From NCBI GenBank assembly GCA_035513175.1, contig DATKCN010000161.1, forward strand, positions 1 to 28,851: a stretch of 28,851 nt of DNA, in the 5' to 3' direction. The translations under genes and the position numbers were made by a program. This DNA comes from DATKCN01 sp035513175 (GTDB lineage Bacteria > Chloroflexota > Chloroflexia > Thermomicrobiales > CFX8). Below the pieces are notes generated by a model. The model worked only from the letters and a program-made list of their open reading frames with translations. It did no database searches and was not told the origin of the DNA. Shown piece after piece: positions 7,822-15,195 of the stretch (the first letter of the stretch is position 1; each line of letters begins with the position of its first letter).

Positions 7822-9429
7822 CTACACGTCGCGCGGTCCCGCTTCGCGGATCGCCTCATCGACCTCCGTTGCGTAGACGCTGAAGTTCTCGCGGAACGAG
7901 CGCGCGAGACGCGTCGCGGCTCGCTCGTACGCCTCCTTGTCGGTCCACGCGTTACGGGGCACGAGAACGTCAGAAGGAACGTCCGGCACGCTGGTCGGGA
8001 TCTGCACGCCAAAGATGGAATCTTCTTCCAGGGGCACGTCGTCGAGGGCGCCATTCAACGCCGCGTCGATCATCGCCCGCGTGTGCTTGATCGACATGCG
8101 ATGGCCGACGCCATACGCGCCGCCTGTCCAACCGGTGTTGACCAGCCAGACGTCCGGGCCGTGCGCGCGGATCTTCTGTCCGAGCAGTCGGCCATAGACG
8201 TTCGGTGACAGCGTCATGAACGGCGCTCCGAAGCACGTTGAAAAGGTGGCCTCAGGCTCGGTCAGACCTCGCTCAGTGCCCGCCACCTTCGCCGTATAAC
8301 CCAGCAGGAAGTAGTACGACGCCTGCTCGGGCGTCAGCCGGGAGATCGGGGGCAGCACGCCGAACGCGTCGGCGGTGAGAAACATCACGTTGCGTGGGTG
8401 ACCGGCAACGCCTGTCCGCGATGCGTTCGAGATGATGTCCAGTGGATACGCCGCGCGCGTATTCTCGGTCAGTGAGGCGTCGTTGTATGCGATCTCACGC
8501 GTGACCGGATCCAGGACACAGTTCTCAAGCACCGTGCCGAACGTGCGCGTCGCGGCAAAAATCTCCGGCTCCGCCGCCGCCGACAGATTGATAACCTTGG
8601 CGTAGCAGCCGCCTTCAAAGTTGAATATGCCGTCGTCGCTCCAGCCGTGCTCATCGTCGCCAATCAGCGTGCGCGACGGATCGGACGACAGCGTCGTCTT
8701 GCCGGTGCCCGAGAGTCCGAAGAACAATGCGACGTCTCCATCCGGCCCTTCGTTTGCCGAGCAGTGCATCGACATCACGTTCTGAAGCGGCAGCCGGTAG
8801 TTCATCACGGAAAAGATCGATTTCTTGATCTCGCCGCCGTATTCGGTCCCGCCGACAAGGATCAGGCGCTTCGCCATATTGACGACGATGAACGTGCGCG
8901 TGCGGGTGCCGTCGCGTTCGGGATCCGCGTGCATCGACGGCGCGTGCAGCACGGTGAACGCAGGAACGTGCTCGGCGAGCTCCTCCCGCGGCGGGCGAAT
9001 GAACATCGTGCGTGCGAACAGTGAGTGCCACGCCCTTTCGCCGACGACGCGCAGCGGCATCCGATAGGTCGCGTCGGCGCCGACATGCAGGTCCTGAACA
9101 AAGAGCTCGCGTTCACTGAGGTAATCGGCGACGCGCTGATGGAGGGAGTCGAAGCGATCCGGATCGAACGGCTGGTTGACAGGTCCCCACCACACATGCT
9201 CCTGGCTGGTCGGTTCCTGCACGATGAACTTGTCCTGTGGGGAGCGCCCGGTGTATTCACCGGTTGAGACTGACAGCGGACCGAACCCGGCTATCTCTGC
9301 TTCATGGCGGCGAATCGACTCTTCGTACAGCGCCGGCGCGGTCAGGTTCCAGCGCGCCTGCCGCGAGGTTCGAATGCCGTGATGGTCCAACCCATGCCTG
9401 CTTGCGCCCCGCTGGGTCGTCTCAACCAT
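7822..9429 (-). CDS. pckA: Phosphoenolpyruvate carboxykinase (ATP)
   Basis: It converts oxaloacetate and ATP to PEP, CO2 and ADP, the entry step of gluconeogenesis. The 535 residues carry the whole ATP-type enzyme. TGEYTGRSPQDKFIV (56-70) provides the oxaloacetate-binding Arg. GGTEYGGEIKKSIFSVMNY (193-211) holds the metal- and substrate-binding lysines. The kinase-1a P-loop is GLSGTGKTTLS at 238-248, and the metal-binding motif LIGDDEHGWSDDGIFNFEGG starts at 255. GGGAGG is 7 nt before the ATG. It is alone on its strand between a hairpin downstream and the M81 gene upstream (121-bp gap). That gap has a TATGAT box (minus strand, 9532-9537) without a good -35. Confidence 0.97.
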   Translation of the reverse strand: MVETTQRGASRHGLDHHGIRTSRQARWNLTAPALYEESIRRHEAEIAGFGPLSVSTGEYTGRSPQDKFIVQEPTSQEHVWWGPVNQPFDPDRFDSLHQRVADYLSERELFVQDLHVGADATYRMPLRVVGERAWHSLFARTMFIRPPREELAEHVPAFTVLHAPSMHADPERDGTRTRTFIVVNMAKRLILVGGTEYGGEIKKSIFSVMNYRLPLQNVMSMHCSANEGPDGDVALFFGLSGTGKTTLSSDPSRTLIGDDEHGWSDDGIFNFEGGCYAKVINLSAAAEPEIFAATRTFGTVLENCVLDPVTREIAYNDASLTENTRAAYPLDIISNASRTGVAGHPRNVMFLTADAFGVLPPISRLTPEQASYYFLLGYTAKVAGTERGLTEPEATFSTCFGAPFMTLSPNVYGRLLGQKIRAHGPDVWLVNTGWTGGAYGVGHRMSIKHTRAMIDAALNGALDDVPLEEDSIFGVQIPTSVPDVPSDVLVPRNAWTDKEAYERAATRLARSFRENFSVYATEVDEAIREAGPRDV

Positions 9430-9511
9430 GTCGACGCCTCCCTCACGATTGCCTCGCGCATGTCCGGGGTATCAGGTGAATCGCCGGCCGCACAACGCAC
9501 GGCAAAGCGAC

Positions 9512-9526
9512 GTCACCTCTGTCACC
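9512..9526. repeat. Short direct repeat upstream of pckA
   Basis: GTCACC occurs twice, at 9512-9517 and 9521-9526, a 9-bp period, just downstream of the only -10-like box before pckA. It could be an operator or chance. Confidence 0.25.
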
Positions 9527-9550
9527 CTGGAATCATACCCCCATCGAGTG

Positions 9551-11044
9551 CTATCCCCACTCCACGTCAGGGTCGATCGGCCAGATTGGCCGGCGAATCT
9601 TCCGGAATTCGAGCCTGCTGAGGTCCGATCCCGTGATCCCCGGTCCCTCGACGAGGATGATCTGTGACGCAATCGGCTCGAACGCAGCCCGAAAATGGCC
9701 CTTGCCTTTGAGAGCGAGCACGTTGCGCTGGGTTGGCTCGATGCCATGCGCGCGAAAGACGTTGAGATCGATCGGCGTCTCCGCGTGCGTCGTCACGAGC
9801 ACCTCAATCCCGTCGATGACGACCACCGCCGTCGGACCGAGGTTGACGTCCACGCCCGCATGCATCGGACCCTCGTTGCGAAACCTGCCGTCCGACACGA
9901 GCCTGACGTATGCCTCAACCTCAAGTGGTTCGCCGTGCAGCTGGTCGATGTGGCCGCCGAGGTTCAGCGTTACCGTCGATCCCGGTCCCGCGTCCTCGCA
10001 GGCACGCACGGCAGTGGGGTCAGCGACCACCGCGACCGCTGCGCCGCGGATGTCGTTGTCGCGAAGAAATCGAATCAACTCAACCGAGTCCCCCGGTCCG
10101 CCGGTCCATGGATTGTCGGCGATGTCAACAAGCACGGTCGGTCCGGCGGGATCGTGCCGGATCGCCATGGCCGCGTCAGGCCACGGCGTTACGCCGCCTA
10201 GAAAGCTCCTGCGCTCCTCCCAGGCGTAGCGGCCGATCTCCCCAGCGTACGACGCGGCCAGCTCCGGCTGTCCATCGGTGGTCACGAGCACACTGAATCC
10301 CGTGTCAGCCGTGTCAGCGGGCGGGAACCCGCCAGCGATCGTCACGTTGACGACACCGGGGCGTGATTCAACTTCCCGCGCAAGCGCGATGATCGAATGC
10401 ATCGGCTCCCGGTCGGTCGTCATGTTCTGCGAGGTCGGCATCATCGGCGGCTTAGCCAGGCTCGAGACGGGCGTGACCGCGCCGCGCAGAATCTTGACGA
10501 GCACGTCGGCAGCCTCGGCGGCGCGCTGGCGCTGATCGACGTGCGGATAGGTGTCGTAGCCGATCAGCATGTCTGCCGCATCGACCATGCGCTGCGAGAT
10601 GTTCGCATGCAGATCGAGCGTCACGACAATAGGGACATCCGGGCCCACGGCGGCGCGCACGTGCTCCAGAATGTATCCATCAGCGTCGTCGTCGACGTCA
10701 CTGACCATCGCCCCGTGCAGAGCGAGCAACACGCCATCCGGCCGAGACGATCCGAGACCCGTGACGATGTCGTCCAGCAGCGTCGTCAGGGCGCCGCCAT
10801 CCACCATCCCCGACGGCGTGGCCCATACCGAGAGTATCGGCACGAGCAGAAAGCCATGACGGTCCGCGCCGTCGAAAAATCCGGCGAACGACGTCTCCGT
10901 GCGACGCAGCGCGGCGCCGATGGCCGCCCCGCGCCGCAAACCAGATCGCTCGAAGGCCGGCATGCCGGTCGGGACCGACGAAAACGTGTTCGTCTCATGC
11001 GACAGTTCGGCGGCGGCGATCGTCAAGCTGGTTGTGGCGGCCAT
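9551..11044 (-). CDS. M81-family metallohydrolase (MlrC-like)
   Basis: This is a zinc-dependent hydrolase of the family named after MlrC, which degrades linearised microcystin in sphingomonads. Most members have unknown substrates. The 497 residues include both family domains. The N-terminal one has AAAELSHETNTFSSVPTGM (11-29, with the ExSHExN core), PDGVLLALHGAMVSDVDDDADG near 102-124 and VTLDLHANIS near 140-149, the last two carrying the Asp/His ligands. The C-terminal MlrC part starts near 300 (TVLVDIADNPWTGGPGDSVE) and ends in KGKGHFRAAFEPIASQIILVEGPG. Its ATG directly follows the stop of the upstream BKACE gene (TAGATG), so the two are cotranscribed. The pair suggests use of a modified peptide or amino-acid substrate. 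Confidence 0.88.
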   Translation of the reverse strand: MAATTSLTIAAAELSHETNTFSSVPTGMPAFERSGLRRGAAIGAALRRTETSFAGFFDGADRHGFLLVPILSVWATPSGMVDGGALTTLLDDIVTGLGSSRPDGVLLALHGAMVSDVDDDADGYILEHVRAAVGPDVPIVVTLDLHANISQRMVDAADMLIGYDTYPHVDQRQRAAEAADVLVKILRGAVTPVSSLAKPPMMPTSQNMTTDREPMHSIIALAREVESRPGVVNVTIAGGFPPADTADTGFSVLVTTDGQPELAASYAGEIGRYAWEERRSFLGGVTPWPDAAMAIRHDPAGPTVLVDIADNPWTGGPGDSVELIRFLRDNDIRGAAVAVVADPTAVRACEDAGPGSTVTLNLGGHIDQLHGEPLEVEAYVRLVSDGRFRNEGPMHAGVDVNLGPTAVVVIDGIEVLVTTHAETPIDLNVFRAHGIEPTQRNVLALKGKGHFRAAFEPIASQIILVEGPGITGSDLSRLEFRKIRRPIWPIDPDVEWG

Positions 11045-11884
11045 CTACGCCAACGCTCCGCGGCGCGCTGTGACCCCTACCAGCTCGCGGGCCTCGTCAG
11101 GCGCTGCAATCTCGCGTCCAAGCTCGCGCGCCAGCCGCGCCAGCCGCTCGACGAGCTGGGCGTTGCCGGTGGCGAGCACGCGATAGGAGTAATAGATGTT
11201 GTCTTCCAATCCCGTCCGCGCGTGGCCGCCCATCGCCATCGCGATCATGTTCATCGGCAGCTGATGTCGTCCGATGGCGCACACGGACCATCGTGAATTC
11301 GGCGGCAACGAGTCGACCATGTGCGTCAGCTCGCGCGCGGTCGCCGGCGCCCCACCCCGAACGCCCAGCACGAACTGGAACCAGTATGGCGGCTGCAGCA
11401 ACTCGCGCGCGATCAGCTCTTTCGCTGTCTCTATCATGCCAGTGTCGAAGATTTCGATCTCGGGGGTGACGAGATGCTCGTTCATCTCGTTCGCCAGATG
11501 TTCCAGGAACGCTGGCGAGTTGACGAACACACCCGCGCCGAAATTAGTCGAGCCGCAATCGAAGCTCGCGATTTCCGGCGCACGCTTGATTGACGCCGCC
11601 CGTTCCTCGTCCGTCGTCAGCCCAGCGCCGCCGCCGGTGGACCAGTTCATGATCACGTCAGAGCCAGCGGAACGCACGAGATCCGTCACCGTCTGGTACC
11701 GGTCGGGATCGCACGTCACCCGCTCGTTCTCATCTCGCACGTGAATGTGGACGATCGCCGCGCCCGCTCGCCAGCAGTCGATCGCTTGCTGGGCGATCTC
11801 CTCCTCCGTGATCGGCACATGCGGTGTCTGTGACCGCATGGTCCTCGACCCGGTGGTTGCCGCCGAGATGATGAGCTTGTCCAT
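11045..11884 (-). CDS. BKACE-family beta-keto acid cleavage enzyme
   Basis: This is a DUF849/BKACE TIM-barrel protein. Characterised members (Kce) split a beta-keto acid with acetyl-CoA into acetoacetate and a new CoA ester, for example in lysine fermentation. The frame extends to 12052, but the fold starts at MDKLIISAATTGSRT and AAGGAG stands about 10 nt before that ATG, so the start is 11884 (279 residues). Zinc-site residues are visible: H46 and H48 in AIVHIHVRDE and E227 in GGHARTGLEDNIYYS. Further marks are WSTGGG (81-86) and FDTGMIETAKEL (146-157). It is the first gene of a two-gene operon with the M81 hydrolase and diverges from a 59-residue gene. The substrate cannot be read from the sequence. 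Confidence 0.9.
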   Translation of the reverse strand: MDKLIISAATTGSRTMRSQTPHVPITEEEIAQQAIDCWRAGAAIVHIHVRDENERVTCDPDRYQTVTDLVRSAGSDVIMNWSTGGGAGLTTDEERAASIKRAPEIASFDCGSTNFGAGVFVNSPAFLEHLANEMNEHLVTPEIEIFDTGMIETAKELIARELLQPPYWFQFVLGVRGGAPATARELTHMVDSLPPNSRWSVCAIGRHQLPMNMIAMAMGGHARTGLEDNIYYSYRVLATGNAQLVERLARLARELGREIAAPDEARELVGVTARRGALA

Positions 11885-11997
11885 CGAGGGTCGTCTCCTT
11901 GCCTGTAACCGAACACGCTGATGATAGGCAGTGCGACGTTGAAGCGAAAGGGGTGGGACGTAAAGGACATTGGTCCCAATCGATGCCAAGCCAATGT

Positions 11998-12017
11998 ATA
12001 TGGACTTGCATATATGC
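11998..12017. promoter_or_regulatory. AT-rich palindromes in divergent control region
   Basis: TATATG (11998-12003) and CATATA (12009-12014) form an inverted repeat with a 6-nt centre, and GCATATATGC (12008-12017) is itself a perfect palindrome. Both overlap the -35/spacer of the rightward promoter and could also cover the BKACE promoter (possible minus-strand TTATGC, 17 nt, TATACA). This is a plausible operator. Confidence 0.45.
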
Positions 12018-12034
12018 GCATAATCGGGTATGAT
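12006..12034 (+). promoter_or_regulatory. Sigma70-type promoter of the 59-residue gene
   Basis: TTGCAT (12006-12011) and TATGAT (12029-12034) with a 17-nt spacer lie 50 bp before the ATG of the small gene. Transcription would start near 12041. Confidence 0.65.
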
Positions 12035-12083
12035 GACTTCAACATCGTACATCGATGATCACTGACAACACAGGAGGCTCCAG

Positions 12084-12263
12084 ATGAATCCGTTCATGCG
12101 CATCTTCCGTTCGGTCCGAGGCTTCGCCGGTGGCGACTCCGCGTTCGAGGCGTACTACGGTGAGATCATTCGCAAGCAGGCGGTCGGCGCTCCCAGCGCC
12201 GCCGAGGCGCGGCGTGACTTCGCCGCGGTGCGATCCTCGATCCAGCGCGCCACGACGTTCTAA
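12084..12263 (+). CDS. Small hypothetical protein, 59 residues
   Basis: I do not recognise it. The protein starts MNPFMRIFRSVRGFAGGDSA, continues with an acidic/aromatic stretch (FEAYYGEIIRKQA) and ends with a basic helix-like part (AAEARRDFAAVRSSIQRATT). There is no signal peptide and no cysteine. It is a complete expression unit: a promoter with a 17-nt spacer, a perfect AGGAGG (12072-12077) six nt before the ATG, a TAA stop and a 34-nt hairpin beginning 24 nt later. That makes it more convincing than its length suggests. It is divergent from the BKACE/M81 operon and shares its AT-rich control region. A regulatory role is possible, but nothing in the protein shows it. Confidence 0.7.
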   Translation: MNPFMRIFRSVRGFAGGDSAFEAYYGEIIRKQAVGAPSAAEARRDFAAVRSSIQRATTF

Positions 12264-12286
12264 CCCTCGCAATCAAACACCGCATT

Positions 12287-12320
12287 CTGAGCGCGCAGCC
12301 CCGGCCGGCTGGGCGCTCAG
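12287..12320 (+). terminator. Strong hairpin behind the 59-residue gene
   Basis: An 8-bp stem (CTGAGCGC/GCGCTCAG), one G-G mismatch and a further 5 bp (CAGCC/GGCTG) close a 6-nt loop. It starts 24 nt after the stop codon. Only TT follows it, so the U-tract is poor. Confidence 0.6.
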
Positions 12321-12356
12321 TTGCGTCCAGCGCCGTCTCGTCGGGCGGCAAGAATT

Positions 12357-12386
12357 TTGACACCCCGGAAGCCCCGTTGCTATACT
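12357..12386 (+). promoter_or_regulatory. Promoter of tRNA-Glu
   Basis: A consensus TTGACA (12357-12362) and TATACT (12381-12386) are 18 nt apart and end 11 nt before the mature tRNA, so the primary transcript would have a leader of only about five nt. Confidence 0.8.
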
Positions 12387-12397
12387 CTGTGCAACGA

Positions 12398-12471
12398 GGC
12401 GCATTCGTCTAGCGGCCTAGGACACCGCCCTCTCAAGGCGGAGATCACGGGTTCGAATCCCGTATGCGCTA
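12398..12471 (+). tRNA. tRNA-Glu (anticodon CTC)
   Basis: The 74-nt cloverleaf folds fully. The acceptor stem GGCGCAT pairs with ATGCGCT (one terminal G-U). The D-arm begins GTCTAGCGG, the anticodon stem is CCGCC/GGCGG with loop CTCTCAA and anticodon CTC at 12432-12434, and the T-arm is ACGGG-TTCGAAT-CCCGT. The discriminator is A, and CCA is not encoded. It reads GAG codons. Promoter and terminator flank it closely, so it is a single-gene unit. Confidence 0.95.
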
Positions 12472-12479
12472 CTCGTGCG

Positions 12480-12508
12480 AGCCCGAGTCGCCTGACGCGG
12501 GCTTTCTT
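12480..12508 (+). terminator. Intrinsic terminator of tRNA-Glu
   Basis: AGCCCG (12480-12485) pairs with CGGGCT (12498-12503). An inner GTC/GAC pairing shortens the loop, and TTTCTT follows directly. Confidence 0.7.
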
Positions 12509-12556
12509 CATGCATGCCCCTCAATTGACGATTGCACGCGGATACCGCACCATCTG

Positions 12557-12578
12557 CCGACCGAATGACGTCGGTCGG
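12557..12578. promoter_or_regulatory. Perfect inverted repeat before the M20/MFS operon
   Basis: CCGACCGA and its exact complement TCGGTCGG are separated by ATGACG. The repeat ends 8 nt before the GGAGG ribosome binding site. It could be an operator for a dimeric regulator or an mRNA hairpin affecting translation. No clear -10 box is visible between the tRNA terminator and the gene. Confidence 0.5.
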
Positions 12579-12595
12579 ACGCGATGGAGGCATGA

Positions 12596-13942
12596 GTGGC
12601 CCACGACGAACTGAAGCGCAGAGTTGTCGAGGAGATCGAACGCAATGCCGATCACCTTGTTGCCGTCGGAGAGCGTATATATCGCGACCCGGAGCTGGGG
12701 TTCAAGGAGTTTCGGACCGCGAAGATCGTGGCGGCCGAATTCCAGCGGCTCGGGCTCGGCTACCATGAGGAGATCGCCATCACCGGCCTGAAGACAGTCG
12801 TGGCGGGAGGATCGGCAGGGCCGACCGTCGGCGTCATCGGCGAGCTTGACTCGGTGCTCGTCGCGGATCACGAGTTCGCGAATTCAGCCACCGGAGCCGC
12901 GCACTGCTGCGGCCACAACGCACAGATCACGACCATGCTCGGCGTCGCCACAGGCCTGCTGAAGTCCGGAGTGCTCGCGGAACTGGATGGCAGTGTTGCG
13001 TTCTTTGCCGTGCCGGCGGAAGAATACGTCGAGATCGACTATCGCGTCGGGCTGCGCAAGGACGGCAGGACGGAGTTTCTCGGCGGCAAGAGCGAGATGA
13101 TCCGGCTGGGCGCCTTCGATGACGTGGACATGGCGATGATGGTTCATGGAGCCAGCAGCCTTACCATGAACGCCAAGGCCGGGGCAAGCGCCTCGAACAA
13201 CGGCTTTATCGGCAAGCAGGCTCGTTTCGTCGGCAAGGCTGCCCACGCCGGCGGCGCGCCAGACCGGGGGATCAACGCCCTGTATGCCGCCCAGATCGCG
13301 CTCAGCGCGATCAACGCTCAGCGCGAAACGTTCAAGGACGATGACACGGTGCGCATCCATCCGATCTTCACGCGCGGCGGCGACCTCGTCAATGTCATTC
13401 CCAACGATGTTCGACTCGAGACGATGGTGCGGGGCAAGACCGCCGAAGCCATCGAGGACGCCGGCCGCAAGGTCGACCGCGCGTTGCGCGCGGGCGCAGT
13501 CGCACTCGGCGCGCGTGTCGAAATCACAACCCTGCCCGGTTACATGCCGCTGGTGAATGATCCGAGCCTCGCCTCACTGTTCAAGAGCAACTTTCTGACC
13601 TTGTATGGCGAAGACGACTGGGAGGATACCGGACACCGCACCGGCTCGACCGACATGGGCGACATCGCGTACATCATGCCAGCTCTGCATCCGTACGTCG
13701 GCGGGTTCTCCGGCACGGGCCACGGCTCCGATTGGGCGATCGAGGATAAGTTCCTCGCCTACGTTCTGCCCGCGCAGCTGATGGCGATGACGATTATCGA
13801 CCTGCTGGCCGGGGGCGCAGGAACCGCGCGGGAGATTCTCCAGTCCAGCTCCCCGCTGATGACGAAGGAGGAGTACCTCACGTTCATGCGGCGCAACGCA
13901 CGCGACGAGGTGTTCGACGGGGCGTCAATCGGCGCGGCATAG
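12596..13942 (+). CDS. M20-family amidohydrolase/peptidase (AbgB-like)
   Basis: This is a di-metal hydrolase that cleaves N-acyl or aminoacyl bonds in the cytoplasm. Start GTG at 12596 has GGAGG 5 nt upstream. Catalytic-domain marks are GVIGELDSVL (79-88), the metal motif AAHCCGHNAQITTMLG (H103, C105 and H107 correspond to the usual HxCGH region) and FFAVPAEEYVE with the E142-E143 pair. The lid/dimerisation domain starts near 205 with GFIGKQARFVGKAAHAGGAP. The C-terminal HRTGSTDMGDIAYIMP and GTGHGSDWAI supply the remaining ligand region. The 448 residues and motif spacing recall p-aminobenzoyl-glutamate hydrolase subunit B and indole-acetyl-amino-acid hydrolases. The substrate is unknown. The MFS gene two bp downstream is probably its uptake partner. 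Confidence 0.88.
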   Translation: MAHDELKRRVVEEIERNADHLVAVGERIYRDPELGFKEFRTAKIVAAEFQRLGLGYHEEIAITGLKTVVAGGSAGPTVGVIGELDSVLVADHEFANSATGAAHCCGHNAQITTMLGVATGLLKSGVLAELDGSVAFFAVPAEEYVEIDYRVGLRKDGRTEFLGGKSEMIRLGAFDDVDMAMMVHGASSLTMNAKAGASASNNGFIGKQARFVGKAAHAGGAPDRGINALYAAQIALSAINAQRETFKDDDTVRIHPIFTRGGDLVNVIPNDVRLETMVRGKTAEAIEDAGRKVDRALRAGAVALGARVEITTLPGYMPLVNDPSLASLFKSNFLTLYGEDDWEDTGHRTGSTDMGDIAYIMPALHPYVGGFSGTGHGSDWAIEDKFLAYVLPAQLMAMTIIDLLAGGAGTAREILQSSSPLMTKEEYLTFMRRNARDEVFDGASIGAA

Positions 13943-13944
13943 CG

Positions 13945-15195
13945 ATGCGTATCCGCCTGACGCCGGGACGTTCGGCTCCCGGCAGCGCGTTGTCTGTGCC
14001 TCTTCTGCTCGTCCTGGTCGCGGTAGGCATGGCAGCCACGACGAACGCACAAGTGTTCGCGCTGTTGCTGTCCCCGATGGCGCAGGACTTCGGCATCAGC
14101 GTCGCGCGCCTGGCTGGTCTGCGGACAATCGAGGAAGTCGTCGCGATTGTCACCGGAATCGCGCTCGCTCCCTTCATCGATCGAACGACTCGCAAGCGCC
14201 TGCTGCTGAGCGGTCTCGCCCTCATGGCTGCGGCAGCCGCAATCGCCGTCGCCGCAACTTCGCCGTGGCATCTTGTCGGGTATTTTGCCGTCGACGGGAT
14301 CTCCAAGATCCTCCTCTTTTCGACGCTGTTAGCCATGCCCGGCGATCTTGCCAGCGGCCGGCGGCTGGATCGCGCGCTCGGGTTCGTAATCGGCTCGTTC
14401 GCGCTTTCCGGCTTCACGATCGTGCCGCTCGTTGGCTACATCGCCGCTCGGTTCTCCTGGCGCGAGGGGTACGTCGTCGCGGTCGTGACCGCGTTGATCT
14501 CGTTCCTGTTCGTGCTGGCCGTCATCCCGGCCATCCGTCCCGGTGATCGGCCCCCCGCGTCGCCTCTCAGGCATCTCGGGCTGATCGTGCGCTTTCCGGG
14601 ACTCGCGACGGCGCTGACCGGAGCGTTGCTGCGCTTCATGATGTTCAGTTCAGTTTTAACGTTTTCAGGCGCGTTTCTGATTAACGAGCACCAGGTTAGT
14701 GTCAGTCGCGCTGGTGTGTACTTTTCGCTCGGCGCCGCGTCGTTTCTCATTGCGTCCATCCTTAGCGGATTCCTGTTGCAGTTTGTGGGAACTACCCGCG
14801 CGCTCGTGCACGGCGGGATGCTGGCTGCGACCTGCGTGCTGGTTGCGTTCGCCTCGGGCGTTCCACTAAGCCTTGCAGGTTGCGCGCTGCTCGTCACCGT
14901 CGCGCTGATGGGAATCCACGAGAACGCTTCGACTGGACTACTGCTACGACTATCAAGGGGTCAGCGGGGCGCGGCGATGTCGCTGAACGAGCTTTGCGCC
15001 GCGGCGGGCGCGCTGCTCGGGATCGGCTTTGGAGCGGTGGCGCTCCGGCAGTTCGGCTATGGCGGGATTGGCGCGCTGCTCGGGCTGGTTGGCGTTCTGG
15101 CAGCGGCGGTAACGATGCGTGCGATTCGGTCCGGCGACTCCGTCGACCGACCGGAGACCTCCGGCGGGCTTACGGTGACGGCTCCTCGGACGTGA
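13945..15195 (+). CDS. MFS transporter coupled to the M20 hydrolase
   Basis: This 416-residue inner-membrane protein has about 12 hydrophobic spans, the first near 18-40 (VPLLLVLVAVGMAATTNAQV) and a central loop near 192-205 (IRPGDRPPASPLRH). The loop FIDRTTRKRLLLSG between helices 2 and 3 fits the MFS conserved motif A position. The start lies only 2 bp after the M20 stop, so the two are translated from one message. This supports import of the hydrolase's substrate, or export of a product. The gene's last 26 bp overlap the 3' end of the opposite-strand permease gene. The substrate is not deducible. Confidence 0.87.
   Translation: MRIRLTPGRSAPGSALSVPLLLVLVAVGMAATTNAQVFALLLSPMAQDFGISVARLAGLRTIEEVVAIVTGIALAPFIDRTTRKRLLLSGLALMAAAAAIAVAATSPWHLVGYFAVDGISKILLFSTLLAMPGDLASGRRLDRALGFVIGSFALSGFTIVPLVGYIAARFSWREGYVVAVVTALISFLFVLAVIPAIRPGDRPPASPLRHLGLIVRFPGLATALTGALLRFMMFSSVLTFSGAFLINEHQVSVSRAGVYFSLGAASFLIASILSGFLLQFVGTTRALVHGGMLAATCVLVAFASGVPLSLAGCALLVTVALMGIHENASTGLLLRLSRGQRGAAMSLNELCAAAGALLGIGFGAVALRQFGYGGIGALLGLVGVLAAAVTMRAIRSGDSVDRPETSGGLTVTAPRT

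Noticed and set aside
9551..11044. Microcystin degradation capacity
   Set aside because: An MlrC-like protein alone does not show it: mlrA, mlrB and mlrD are absent and most M81 members have other or unknown substrates.
10397..11296. Plus-strand open frame of about 299 codons opposite the BKACE and M81 genes
   Set aside because: It spans parts of two recognisable genes on the other strand and has an Arg/His-rich low-quality translation and no ribosome binding site worth noting.
11885..12052. Extended N-terminus of the BKACE protein
   Set aside because: The additional 56 residues cover the AT-rich promoter region, and the ATG at 11884 has a proper Shine-Dalgarno and begins the conserved fold.
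12398..12471. Functional link between tRNA-Glu and the haem genes through the C5 pathway
   Set aside because: tRNA-Glu is the C5-pathway substrate, but it lies 7.7 kb away with its own promoter and terminator, and hemA and hemL are not present. Proximity is most likely chance.
12398..12480. tRNA gene as an integration site of a mobile element
   Set aside because: No integrase, no repeated 3' tRNA fragment and no phage or plasmid genes are visible in the window.
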